From: Metarhizium brunneum
Lineage: Eukaryota; Ascomycota; Sordariomycetes; Hypocreales; Clavicipitaceae
DNA: 64,000 nt
Direction: 5' to 3'
Assembly: GCF_013426205.1 (NCBI RefSeq)
Contig: NC_089423.1
Span: forward strand, 6,634,001-6,698,000
The translations under genes and the position numbers were made by a program. Of this stretch, positions 30,022 through 42,050 are shown in pieces (position 1 is the first letter of the stretch; every line of letters begins with the position of its first letter). Under the pieces are notes generated by a model that made no database searches, was not told the origin of the DNA, and was given only the letters and a program-made list of their open reading frames with translations.

Positions 30022-32738
30022 CTACCTCCTAAAGTTTATTACGGCAAGCTACACAGCAATGTAAGCATGATGCTCGTGGGCATAGAGTCAATGATACCTT
30101 GCGGGAAATACTTACTCTACTGTTCGAACCATACGCCAGCTTTTGTCCGCTGACATCCCAGCACAGGCAGTGCTCATCTTCCTCTTCAGCGTCTGAGCTA
30201 CCCTTGGGGCTGAGCCATCCTGGATGTGGTGGTCGGTTCCAGCTTGCCCTCGGCATCGTGTGATTATCCACCTTCCATATTAATACTTGCCGCGACGAGG
30301 CGCCGGCGATAAAGGCGCCGTCAGGGGTAAAGGCAAGTCGCACGATTGGCAAGTCCATCGTCAGGAAACATTTCGCTTTGCTCTCGGGTTTCCGGGCATT
30401 CCATATTAAAATGGCACAATCATCACCGCCAGTAGCAATCAGCCGCTCGTCGTCGGGGACGGCTTGGTTAGGCGGCAAAGGCTGCCATGCCATCGTGGTG
30501 ATGGCTCCTTGATGAGCTGAAATAGATCGCCGTTGCCCTGACTCATCCCACAGCTATCATCATGTCATTGTCAGCATCCGCATAACCAGGGTTTCCGAGG
30601 GGAAGCATCACTCACGTCAAGAATACCCTTGTCACTGGAAGTGGCAGCCAATTTTGAGTGTCGGTCAAAAAGCACCTGGGTAAAGCTATCATCCTCCTTG
30701 GTTTCGAATTTCCGTGACTGACTGATTGCTGAATTGGTGAAACGAAGGCATAATAGTAAATCGCCGCCACTCAACAAAAACTCGTCGTCGTCGATCCAGG
30801 CTGCGTCCAGCGCTGTTGTTTCTATGTCGTGCCCTGGTAAATGATAGTTCAAAACCTTGCCACTAAATGAGTAAACCGTAATGAGGGCGCCTCCGTTTTC
30901 TGGCGAGACGGCGAGCAGGGCAGAGCTGCTTGGGTTCCAGCTGAGCTTTATAATGGGCGGCTCAGCCACGTCCATGGTTTGCATGAGAACACCGTCGGCT
31001 GACCATACACTCACTGCAGCCGACGTCTCTAAATCGGTCGCGACCGCAATGGCAGTGCCGTCGGACGTCCATGACAATGCCGTGACGGTGGTTGTGCGCG
31101 GCGTAGATGGATCGATGAGAGTGTTGGCCAGGGGAGCCACGTGATCTCTGCCATCCTTGGCCGACTCGGTCGTTGCGTCCGTGGAGCGACATATGGTCCA
31201 AACGCGGGCTAGCGCATCGGTTCCAGCAGCCGCCAACATTGATGGGTCGCAAGGGTTCCACTCGCACTGGAGCAACACAGGCGCATTCTCGGCGCCTACT
31301 GGAGAGGGCGATGGCGTAGCTGTGGCTTCCGAGGCCTTGAGCAAAGAGCGTTCGTCGTCCATGAGGTGGATAAAAGTGGTGTCCGGCGATAGTTCCTCTA
31401 CCTTGTCGACCTGCGTGCCCTGCTCGGGTCCGTCGGTGTGGATGATGGGCGGAGGCAGCTGCTCCCCTTCCAACGGCGACGGATAGGCGTGGTTGTTGCT
31501 GGCGTCGTGTTGGCCGTCATGAGAGTCGGGTTGAGGGTGAGGGTGATGGTGATGACTGGGATCAAGGTCCATGGGTGTGGTGGCGGAGGTTGAGGTGGTG
31601 TTGGTGGTGGTTGTGGAAGTGGTGGCAGCCGTGGCCACGGCTGCGGATGCGGATGCGGATGCGTCAGTGTAGCCATTGCTCAGACGCGGTTTCTTTGCCG
31701 GCGAGCCATTCGGTAGCTGGAGCTGTTGTTGGATGCGCTTCCGTGATGATTCCACGTCGCCGCCGACTGCAGCGCCCTCGCCCTCTTCCACCTTGGCCGG
31801 CTGCTGCGAGTTCAATGGTCCAAAGACGCCGACCTGCACCGGCTCTGCCTCTGCCTCTGCGTCGGCCCCTACACTGGCGGCATCGCGAGACCGCTGCGGT
31901 GAGAATGTCTTGTCAGCCAAAATAAACAAGGTCGGGTCCTGCGTTTGCCTGCTTGCCCGCTTGCTTCGACTGTGCGAGGCAGCCCAAAGCAGACAAGGCT
32001 CGCCGAGGGACATGAGGTGCCTGCACGTCCACACCCAAGGCGGCCCAGACAAGAGACAAAAGTAGAAGCCATGCATTCGGGTGAGACGTCGTAGCAGTCC
32101 CGACGAAGCAGGCCACGAGCAGACGGGAGAGAAAGGGGAAAGAAAAGTAGAGCAAAGGGACTTACCTTGCTGAGTGCGAATTCACGTTCAAGAGCATAGT
32201 AGATCAATCCTCGGTTGACGACCGACACCAGTGCCTGGCTCTTGACATGAGGCGCGAAGGGGAAATCTCGGTGTGGCTCGTTTACGTGCCACTCCTTTTG
32301 AAACTTAGCGGCGGTTTCGCGGTAATCTGCAATCATCAACAAATTCAGTTAGACAAGTTTTTCTGGTAGAAAATGCCCAGAGTCTGCGCATGTCGTTGTA
32401 TTGCAAAGGTGCAAAAAGAGTTGGTGCCACGTACTCCCTTCCAGCAGATACCTGCACAACATATTAAAGTTAGCAAAAAAAAAAGGAACCGGCAAACCAC
32501 TGGGGAAGGCGCCGGGGGGACGGAGTCTCTCAACGTCAGAGCTGGCATGAGAACAGAACAGCGGCAAAAAAAAAAAAAAACAATGAGAGCGAAGCACGTC
32601 GACGAGACGGTTCTCAATGCTGCAGCAAGACGAGTCGAGAGAGTCCGAGAAAGTCGAGGCGCGGTTGGGGACATCCGAGACGAACCTCCAGATCAGAAAG
32701 TTGACCCTATCCGAGTCGAGAAATTCCTTGACCACCAT
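30022..32738 (-). CDS. LisH/WD40 corepressor subunit, Sif2/TBL1 type, 657 aa
   Basis: Homologues are scaffold subunits of histone-deacetylase corepressors (yeast Set3 complex Sif2; animal NCoR/SMRT TBL1). Six exons: 32738-32686, 32451-32435, 32326-32166, 31893-30616, 30553-30116 and 30048-30022. The LisH helix (DRVNFLIWRYLLEGNYRETAAKFQKEW) is assembled from three exons, one only 17 nt. The next segment, PFAPHVKSQALVSVVNRGLIYYALERE, is typical of this family. Residues about 80-230 are a low-complexity linker (Ser/Thr/Ala, His/Pro). The C-terminal half is a WD40 propeller with repeat ends such as ARVWTI, VSVWSAD, LDLWDESG, ILIWNAR and VLIWKVD. The last coding exon is 27 nt (LAVINFRR then stop); retaining its intron would give an alternative 20-odd-residue tail. 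The nuclear role is inferred from the family. Confidence 0.9.
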
Positions 32739-35700
32739 GGTTGCCAAGCGCGCGCCGCAACTGGCGGCAAAGTGACGGGTGGCCGGATAGTCCTCCTAGA
32801 GGCAGAATACAGTCGTCGAGTGCAGGCTCAGTCGTTGTAGATGTGAAGAATGTCGTCGAGCAGCCGCCGGGGCAAGGGCGACACACGGGAAGTCGTTGAC
32901 GGGGCAGATGAAGCAAAAGTGAGAGTCAAAGTGAGGGAGTGAGTGAGTGAAGATTTGAGAGCGAGATGAAATCCACATCTCTGGTGCTGGCGCCGGGCCA
33001 GGTTGAGTGGCTCTGGGGCGAGGTACCGGCAGCGGTAATGGAGAGAGCACCAAGTGTCGAGGTACCCAGGTACCCTGCTCGGGTCCTCAATTGTGGTGTC
33101 TGGTCCGTTTGCCTGGCTTTGTTCATGTACCCAGGTACGGAGTACTTTCAATGTTGCCTGTCCTGGGCAGGCTTCCACTTTCAGCACCTTCAACCCCAAC
33201 TGGTCGCAGACACCAGACAGCAACGCAGAGCAACGGACCAATAGTAGTAACAACGGAGTATGGACTATGGAGTATTGGGTACGTACCTCGACGTCCCTCC
33301 AGATGTCCGCCCACCTGCAACCTCAAGCTGGCAACCAGACATGTTTGCCGAGCCCGCACCCGCCAGCCAAGCGAAAGTGTGTTGCTTTGTCTGCATCACA
33401 TCTGCGTCAACTACTAGTACAAAGCAGTTACTGCCTTCTTCAATGCCCCTCGAGTCCCTGGCCTCTTGACCGGCGCTCAACTGTTGCTTGCGGGCCCCCT
33501 ACTGGCTTACCAGCCCAGCCGGCAAGGCAAGGCAGGGCAAGGCAAGGCAAGGCGAGACTGGCACACGCTGACAAACTTGGCGCCCACTAGGCTTACAGAA
33601 CCATTGAGCCAATGTCCGACCTGGAGCCTGTCTGTCTTGTCACTCCCGCCTGGATGCGCAAGGGTGTGTGTGCGTGTGTGTGTTCGTGCATGTGGGTAAA
33701 CATGGGTTAATGGATAGAGCATTGCCATGGGGGGGTGGGGGGCGTGTTCTCAAAGTCTCACAGATTCAGAAGCTTAAATGTGGGTTTTGCTCTCTGGCTT
33801 GATATTCGTATCGTCGTCGTCTTTGCGCATCTGTCCTCTGACCTCTTGTCCTCTTTGCCTGCAGCTTGCACCAGACTCAGCATTGGGCCCTGCTGCCCCC
33901 TTCGCCCATTCAATCTTGTCACGCGGAAGCAACACCGCTCTGGTCGCTAGCCGTTGACAATGAAGACATTTTCGATTAAGACACCGCCCTGCCCAGGATC
34001 CAGGAGCATTCGCCTTTTCCCTGGCCGCTTCGTTTCGTATCAGGCATCGTCACAGTCCCGTCTGCGTACGGAGTACTAGTACTCCTCAACATCTTCTCAC
34101 ATTGGGGACAAAGATTGTTTCTACAGCAAATGTGAAAAGGCCCTTCGCCTAAAACCGTCCCTGCATTCCCCTTCTTTCTAGACGGGGATTCCGTGTGACA
34201 AGGGCACACAGGGCGGGTGGGTCCCATTCGACCTGGTCCTCAAAATGATGGGATACGCCGTGCCTACAACTGAGGGCCCAAGACCATCGTCAACCGTGGG
34301 AGCGAAACGTGAGGCTTCTGATGTTTCCCAGCATGTTGGACCGTTCGCATAGGTGTCGGCTTCCTCATTGCTCGTGGTTGTACGTACACTGACCTGTTCC
34401 TGTGGGACAAATGTGTGCATGACAGGGTGGCTCGTTGCAAACGCAACCACCAAACGCGGATCTTGTGCGGATGCGCTGCCGCCAGCCATCGTCACTCGTG
34501 GCCTTGCCCGCTTCAGTATTACGGAGTAATCAGAAACAAGCCTGCCTGCATAGGGCCTGGGGCTGAAGGGTGACGGGCCCTCGATTGATGTGAAGTGGAA
34601 AACCCCCGTTCCAGGGTCTCTTGGTCTCCCGTTGCGAGTGGCGCCAGATGCAGCAATCAGAACCAGATGCTGGGTCGGCCCAACATGCAGCCAACGGTAT
34701 TACTAGCGAACCAGCCGCCCAGCATTGGCCGATGAAAGGCTGATCAATTTGCGTCAACATCATGGCCACAGGGGAACCAGAGTCCAGTCATGCACACCCG
34801 GGCTGCGCGAGCGTTTGGACGTTGATTTTAAGGAGCGTCCATCATTGATAACTACTACCTAGGTAAGCAGCCGTTGCTTTTGACCAAGCTTGCAACGCCC
34901 GCCTCGTCAGTTTGCTGCTCCTTCGTGACAGGTGGCGTCGTCAAAGGTTATTGCCCTAGGACAAGCGATTCTCCCACGTTGTTGGTCATGAGCCAAGGCC
35001 ACAGTGGTGGATGGCGGCAAAGGACCTGGGACGCAGAGGCCTGCCTAACCGCAAATAATCTTGCGACCAGACCACGGGAGACCTAGATTGCCACCCGGCA
35101 TTCATCCCATCATTGAGACATAATGGCTAACCTCGGGGAACGGGGGCTGGCGGCATCCTTGCACAGTCGTCGTCATGGAGCAGCCGTTCTTCCGCCTCGG
35201 TAAGGTCTAGTCGCTGGTCAACCTTAGCAATTTCTATATTTATTCGAGCTCTGATATCAAGGCGGTTCATTTGAGACGCGTCTACGATGCGCTTCGGGCA
35301 CGACGATGAGGATTAGGGCGTTGGCTGAACCACCTCTCACCCTCGCTCGCATGCTCGTGCTGGTGGTGCTCGTGCTCAAAACTTTTGTTGGAGGGCGGGC
35401 CCATGTTCCTCTGGAATCTGAGACTGCGCAGATCGCCTGGTACATGAATGTGGGTGTTGCCAAAAGGGCAAAGGGCAATCAATGCAGCTTTGGCCAATGG
35501 CGGGACCGAGAACTTGCTCCATCGTGCCTGCCTTGCATGGGGTACGGAGTCTTAACCGTAACTTTCTACAAACCAAAGTGTATCGCCCAGATGACGGTGT
35601 GCACCCGCCGTCGCAGTCCACAATGTCTTTCCGACAGTCAGGGGCAATTCGAGAAACGGCTTCGCAGCAATGTAACACCGTTCTAATAGTACATATTATT

Positions 35701-36493
35701 CAGTGTCAGTAGCGGCTCTTCAGGCGCAGCTTCTTTAGGAATGCACACCAACCATGGTCAGTCTTCGCTCCACATGGCTCTCCATGAAACCTTGCATACA
35801 GATCATTCCTGCCCAGACCGTTCGCTCAAGATTGGATGCGAGTTGCGTAACACCTAACAGGGGTTGCAAGGGCATGACAGATACGTGCGGAAACATCGGC
35901 GCGTGAGTGAGAAGAACTGTTGTACATAAATTCTCTTTCCTAAAGAGGGCCACCCTCCCGGACAGATGGGGCTGAACGACGTCAACTTTTAAAACTGGGC
36001 ATCTCTTGATAATTAACATCGCCTTACTCCGCGGAGGTGCGTTCAACGAAAGACGGGGTTTGATGATGCGAACCACTGCACCTCGTCGACCCTTGCCCGC
36101 GAAGACAAGCTTCTCGATGGGAGACTCGAGGCTGGCTGGAAATTGAACACATCCGCACCCAGGCCTCATCTTGAACCGCAGCAGAAACGGACGTTTCCGC
36201 TCCCCACTCCACCGTATCTATCTATTTTAAGCACGCAGCATCATGCTCTACATGTCGCGGCGTGCACGTCGACGCAACCAGGCATAGTGCAAGATCCGGT
36301 CCACAAGGCAAGTTCAAATATGCCAGAGGCTTGTTTGAGGCAAATCCATTCACCATCACCCTCATTCTTCTTGCAAATGATAACATAAGCCCAGCTTCAA
36401 ACAAGACTGCAATATTCTGGGCAGTTACACCATCCTAGAACACAGATGCGAACGATTCACGGGGCAGTGTATACACTTTTCGATTTCATAGGC
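32739..36493. other. 3.75-kb gene-poor interval
   Basis: No gene is supported. Scattered features are a GGCAA repeat at 33521-33554, three TACGGAGTA-type sites (33136, 34067 and 34520), GGTACC-rich strings near 33060, and poly-G/T tracts. A forward frame at 35306-35686 has a hydrophobic stretch after an ATG, and a reverse frame at 36169-35735 is 144 codons long. Neither has domains, splice support or a homologue that I know. Confidence 0.5.
33521..33554. repeat. 5-bp tandem repeat (GGCAA)
   Basis: About seven GGCAA units with one GGCAG interruption lie in an intergenic interval, as a simple low-copy repeat. Confidence 0.85.
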
Positions 36494-37515
36494 TCACTGT
36501 ATGCCCCCCAGTGCCACAGTTCTTGAACGCAAGCCTTCAGAAGCTGCTGATACTGTCCTGAAAACAGAGGTCGACGACGGCAGGTCCTGCAGATAAATGC
36601 TCCCACTCGCTGTATTCACATCTTCAGGTTCGGCATTTTCAGATTCTCCTGGTGAGCCATGCTGGGAAAGCCACTTCTTTCGTGCCCATGGAAGAAAATT
36701 ATAGTAGCCTCCACACGCAAAGACCCCGAGCCACAATGCAAGTTCTGTTCCATATATCACCATGCCCAAAACGTCCAGCTTGGGCTGGAAGAAGACGGAT
36801 ATCAATGAGAACAAATCTCCGGCGGCGTCGATTCCGACAAACATAAACGATATCCCTCGGACAGTGCGGTGAACCCAGATGTCCCAGTAATGGCTCAGCA
36901 CACCTGCACCAAGGAGACTGGCGGATAGCACAGCCATGACCGTCATTGGCCAGTCAACACCTTGGTGTCTGAGAACTCCAAGGCCAACTATTAGGGCAGC
37001 TTGACAGCCGCCCATGATGACCACAATCGGCGCCAGGGTAAGCATTGATCGTGAAACAGTCCATCCCTAGCCAGAGTCAGCCTTTTTCGTCTCATCATTG
37101 ACAGTGTGTGCGTTTCGAGACATGTACCCTCTGGTAGTAGTAGCATTGGATCCATGTTACCAAGCTAAGAAACGTGAGAATTTGAGGCTGTATACGCAGT
37201 GCAATGTTGAACTCCTCAACAATGTTGTATACTCCAAGAGGGACTCCCGCCCAGGCCCACAACATCATCATCGATGACTGAAGACCAGTCGCATTGTGTC
37301 GTCGGTAATTGACCACGATTTGGGGTATAAGCTACGGCTGGTCTCAGCCTTAACCGGATGAGACGGATACGACCATGGAACGCACCTGAATAGACCAACA
37401 AACCTGCATAAGGCGCTGTTAACGGTGACTCCTGCGCCACAATTTGACCATATTCACGAGGAATACTTACAGCTCCAAGTGTGCCAAGCACGTTGGCCGC
37501 AACAGGAACGTCCAT
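36494..37515 (-). CDS. PQ-loop repeat membrane protein, 279 aa
   Basis: Four exons: 37515-37471, 37403-37386 (an 18-nt micro-exon encoding VCWSIQ), 37331-37128 and 37066-36494; all joins keep frame. The product begins MDVPVAANVLGTLGAVCWSI and has the first PQ motif in QLIPQIVVNYRRH and a second in RIQPQILTFLSLVTW. About seven hydrophobic helices follow the usual PQ-loop (MtN3/cystinosin clan) layout, then a Ser-rich cytosolic tail. Family members move amino acids or sugars across vacuolar/lysosomal or other membranes. This subgroup's substrate is unknown to me. It is divergent from the TMEM115-like gene, sharing a 653-bp promoter. Confidence 0.85.
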
Positions 37516-38168
37516 CTCTTAGCTAATGGACAGGCGATCAATGGAATATGGTGACATTGTATTTACAATGAGAGGTCCTCATTAAATACTGCGACGGTGA
37601 TGGCGGCATGATCCGGTACGAATTTGATAGCAACGCAACATGATGTCGTGACTCGTGAGTGGATCTCAGATTTCCGAGCCTTTCCAAGACCCAGCCACAC
37701 CCACCGAAATACGGGCTTGGTGTATTCAAAGAGTAGAAAGGGGGGAGAAAAAGGAAAAAACACAGCAATATAAGCAAATAATCTCATCGGGTAGTATTGC
37801 AAACATGTATCACGAATATCGACCTTGTTTCTCGTCGTGGTCGACTCAAGCAGCCACGATTTCGTTTCAGCCTGAGGCCAGAACGCGCCACCAGCCACAT
37901 CACTCCCAACACAATAAGGCACGTGTCATCCTCCGCAAGCCTCTTGCGGCATTGCATCCAACACCACGAGAGCTCAAGAAATCTGGTTCCCAACCAGCTC
38001 AGCCAGGCAACAATCCCCAACTTTGCTCCCAGCCAGCACCCAGCTCAGAGCACCCTCCCGCGACGACCACACCTCTCAAACGCAGTACCTCCTTCTCATG
38101 AATATATAAAAAGGACAAGGGACCTCCTCCCATCCCGCCTCTAAACTCCCTCCTCCTTCACGCCCGCC
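37516..38168. promoter_or_regulatory. divergent promoter between PQ-loop and TMEM115-like genes
   Basis: This 653-bp region lies between two start codons of opposite direction. A forward open frame (37655-38101) covers much of it but has no domain and lies where two promoters must be, so it is not called. A TATA-like AATATATAAAAAGG lies about 65 bp before the ATG at 38169. Confidence 0.55.
38099..38112 (+). promoter_or_regulatory. TATA-like box of TMEM115-like gene
   Basis: GAATATATAAAAAG lies about 60-70 bp upstream of the ATG at 38169 and is followed by a C/T-rich leader, a usual arrangement in filamentous fungi. Confidence 0.5.
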
Positions 38169-39338
38169 ATGCCGCCGAGATTAAACATCCCGCCCGTCAC
38201 CCGCACCGTCCTGATAGTTCTGCTGTCGCAGTCCTTCCTCAGCGCAGCAATCCGATACCGACAATGGACTGAAAACTCCCACATCGTCATTCCCTACCTG
38301 ACGCTCGTGCCGCAGCTGTCGCTCGTGTTCCCCTGGACGTTTCTGTCGTCGGCGCTGGTGGAAAGTAACGTCTTCACCTTGGCCATCTCCGCGTTGACAT
38401 TGTACCATGGAGGACGGTACTTGGAACGGGCTTGGTCCTCGGCGGATTTGGCCAAGTTCTTGGCCTTGGTGACTCTTGTGCCTAACGTTTTGACTTTTTT
38501 TATCATGGTGTTCTTTTTTACTCTTACTCGCAATGAGAGCTGGACGTATGTGCAGTCCCCCCCCTTTCTCCCCCGCCCCAATTCCTTTGAGTTTTCTTTT
38601 ACAGGCGGTTGCTGAAATTGACATCCATGTGTATGTAGTCTGACAACCATTTCTGGCGGCATTTCTATCCAAATCGCCTTCCTCGTCGCATTCAGCCAGC
38701 TCATCCCTGCGCACACCGTCACCCTCTTCCGCGGCATCGTATCGCTCAAAGTGCCCCGTTTCCCGCTCCTCTACATCGGCGTCGTGACGGTGCTATCCCT
38801 TACGCCTCTGCTCTCGAGAGCAGCCCTGTGGCAGGCCACCTTTGGCTTCCTCGCAAGCTGGACATACCTCCGGTTCTACAAAAAGGTATTTCCCGACCTG
38901 GAATCGTCGCAGCCGGCGTCTCTACGCGGCGATGCCAGTGAAACATTTGCGTTTGCCGAGTTCTTCCCGGGGCCTGTCAAACCCTTTGTCGCCGCCGTGT
39001 CGGACCAGGTTTTCGATATCCTCGTCGCCATGCGCGTCTGCACGCCCTTGTCACACGCAGACATGTCCGCGCGAGGCGATCGCGCCCTGCAGAGAGGCGC
39101 CCCGGGCACGGCACGCGCCGAGGCCGAGCGCAGAAGAGCCATTGCGCTCAAGGCTCTTGACCAGAGACTCAACGCGGCCGCTACACGGGCTCCTGCTCCC
39201 ACACAGCCTTCGGGCCCACCGATTCAGACACAACCACAGCCTAATGCTCATACAGCCATGGCATCTCAGCCTGGTGCAGTGCTGGGGGAAACAAAATTCG
39301 AGCCAGAGCACGACGATGCAACGGCCAGCAAAAACTAG
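38169..39338 (+). CDS. TMEM115-like (DUF1751, rhomboid-related) membrane protein, 358 aa
   Basis: Exon 1 is 38169-38545 and exon 2 is 38639-39338. The intron has a GTATGT donor and a GTAG acceptor, and joins AC|T to restore the frame. The product has several hydrophobic helices in the first 220 residues (VLIVLLSQSFLSAAIRY, YLTLVPQLSLVFPWTFLSSAL, FLALVTLVPNVLTFFIMVFFF, FPLLYIGVVTVLSLTPLL). It contains the family signature ending FGFLASWTYLRFYK, with SETFAFAEFFPGPV downstream, then an Ala/Pro/Gln-rich cytosolic tail. TMEM115 proteins are rhomboid-fold Golgi proteins without protease residues, involved in Golgi transport. No catalytic Ser/His pair is apparent here. Start choice fits the TATA and leader. 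Confidence 0.85.
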
Positions 39339-40125
39339 GTGGGGGTCTCACTAGGCACAGAATGTCTGTCGCGGTGTAGGATATGTATGGTGTTGTAAGA
39401 GTGGATGGTTAATTTTATGGTGTTGGACGGAGATGCCACCGTCTTCGCAGGACGGAGTTAGGATGCTTGGGATGTCTTTGCTCTTTCATTGTGTTGTTGT
39501 TCTAGGGGATTCGTCTGTCTTGCGGCTCTTAATGCATAGCAATAAAGCGATATTGGTGCATCTCATCTGACGTATGGTGGCTGTTTGGTTGAGAGTGCAG
39601 CTGGCCATGGCCTCTTATCTTGCCAATTTGGGCAATTTCGAGTCGTGCCCGCATCCAATCGTAGGATCGAGGTGCTCTGCTCCTCGTTGGCCCGCATAGC
39701 AGCATGTCGATGGATATTACTAAACGACCCCGGGTCTGCGTAACAGTCTAACGATCTACGATGTTAAAACAAGACACTGCACAGCGGCTCGAGCTCGTCT
39801 GCCCCTTGGCATGAGCCTCGAAAATAAACAAAAATGTCCTCGAATGAAGCGGCCTTTTTGCCATCAAAACACCCCGTCACAACGCATGCAGAAACACACC
39901 GCTTGTCACGAGGGCGTTGCTATAAAAAGCAGTATTGCTTCAGGGTAGCTGTTCGCACGGCTGAATCCTGGTCTGGCCCAGGTGCCATCTGCGCTCATGT
40001 GCATGCGCAGGTGACCTCATTTCGCTAAAACCAGGCGTCGGGAGCTGCGGGTCATTTTTTTTAGGTTGCCGATTGACAGATGGCATTAGGCTCGGCAGGC
40101 TGTAGATTGCGGTTTGCGAAAAGGG

Positions 40126-40141
40126 TACGGAGTACTCCGTA
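40126..40141. promoter_or_regulatory. 16-bp perfect palindrome TACGGAGTACTCCGTA (CGG-N6-CCG)
   Basis: This is a perfect inverted repeat with CGG and CCG half-sites six bases apart, the geometry bound by some Zn2Cys6 dimers (for example Ppr1 type). The same 16-mer occurs again at 44967. Function is inferred only. Confidence 0.45.
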
Positions 40142-42012
40142 AAGTACTTAGTAGGCGACCGCCGCCACAGTACCAGATGGCTGGGGGGCATTTAGGCCTC
40201 TTTGTCTTTTTAACATTTATGGAGGACATTACCCTTTAACGAACCCGAATATATTACGGAGGTGTTAATGCATAGAATTTCGAACACCCTGTCGAACACC
40301 AAGCCTTTCTTATGGGTAGAGCTGAGAAGCAGGTATCGTTTTATCGCACCCATGGCAATTTCGTACTGTGGTGTGTTAGGGTATACTTGGGGATGGGTCA
40401 TCCAAAAATCGTGGGGTTAGAGACGAGACAAGAGGTGAAACTTGACTCTCGCAGTAGCTTTTGCCAGAGTCATGATACTCAAGAATGGTCCCGGAGCAAG
40501 CAAGAATATGGATGGAGCCGAGGTGTCTTTAGAGCCAGCGAGTCTGGCCCAAATGATGCGATGACAGGCCCGGCGGTCGAAGAGAAACTGGCATTTGACC
40601 GTCGATACCGGAAAGGGCTTACACATGCAACGAAGCAAGTTGTCCAGGCCGTGGCATCCTCTCCCTGTGCGATGACGACCCCAGAACGAGCACATGAATC
40701 TCATCCGACGTGCCATGATCGTCGGGCCACGCTGTGTTGGCTGTAACAGCGGCGACAGAGGCGGCGCCTGGGGGGGGGGACGGACAACGCACCAGTGACT
40801 CCCGCAGCTGCGGGATGAACTTTGTGTGTGCCACCCTCCCTCCCCGAGGCGTCATATACATAACTACCGTTTCGTGCGGTATAGGTGGGCTTGGCCCGGC
40901 CTGGACCCATCAGCCGACGTGACCTGTAAACAATGATGCTTTGCGCATCAGCAGCGGCGCCGAGGAACAACGCTTGAGCTTGAGATCGCAGACTGGGGTA
41001 CTTAAGTAGTCAGGAACTGTGACGGTCACGATGACGGAATCACCACCACGATGACCCATTTCCGTTGGCGGGCTGGGCAAGAAGATGTAATTGTGGAACT
41101 GGGCATGTCAGCGAGCACTACATTACACACAAGGCGCGCCTCCATTAGGCAACGCTGATGGTGCTACTAGTGTTGTGTTAATGTGGACAAGGAGGATAGA
41201 AATACTAATGCTTGGCTAGGACGACTCAGGAGAGGCATCGAATGGGTGGAGCAGCCCTTGTTGGACTAGGGGAGGTTGGAGACAAACCTTGGTCTGCGCT
41301 TCCGAAACGCCCATGTACCTAGATACTAGTCTTCGCTCGGTACAGACTATATGTGTAATTGTTACCGAGAATGTACAGGCTATCTTTTGTTGCTTACTTA
41401 AGTACCTAGGTAAGTATTCGGTCACCCAGGCCCGTAGTACTACTCTGATACATTCTTGCAATCACGAGCGGCGGGGCCGGAGACTTTGTGGGGACGAGCA
41501 TGAGCCGGGGGTTGGCCGCAGCCAGGAGGTTCAGATGGATGTGTTGTGGGCGGCGGAATTAGGGAATAGAAAAGTCGAGGTTCTTTTCGTTTTTCGTTCT
41601 GGCCGAGCCAGGACAGAAGGACGTGGGGCGGTAGACGATCAAGCACTCTAGGACTCAAGGATCCGAGCAGAGGGAGTGGACTGAGCCCTTTTTGGCTTCT
41701 GGCTTCTGGCATTTTGGCTTTTGCATCTGAAGGCGATGCACCGATCACGGGCAGAAAGGGCGTGGACTTTTTTCAATGTTGGAGAGGACGGGGAACAAGG
41801 TGTGGGGACAAAGAGGCGTGTGGCGGCACGTCAGCGAGTTCGGCAGGTTTCCTTTGGGGGCCTCGGAGCCGCAGATGGAGGGAAGGAGGCAACATGCTCT
41901 GACTCCAGACGCAGCCGCAGTAGCAGTACTCAGTTGTCATGCAGTAGTGATATGGGAGATTGGAGTATAGAGTACAATGCCGCCCCGAGTACGGGACACT
42001 TCCATGTTGCCC

Positions 42013-42050
42013 CCAAACACCCAAACACCCAAACACCCACACAAACACCA
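42013..42050. repeat. 8-bp tandem repeat (CCCAAACA)
   Basis: Three to four CCCAAACA-like units are followed by a degenerate CCACACAAACACC tail. This is not the TTAGGG telomere sequence. It is a low-copy simple repeat. Confidence 0.8.

Noticed and set aside
35306..36169. Forward 126-codon and reverse 144-codon frames in the 32.7-36.5 kb interval
   Set aside because: No domains, no splice context and no neighbouring exons; likely chance frames.
37655..38144. Forward frames of 148 and 115 codons between the PQ-loop and TMEM115-like genes
   Set aside because: They occupy the divergent promoter, overlap each other and are low-complexity.
42013..42050. Internal telomere-like repeat
   Set aside because: The unit is CCCAAACA, not CCCTAA; too short and the wrong sequence for a telomere relic.
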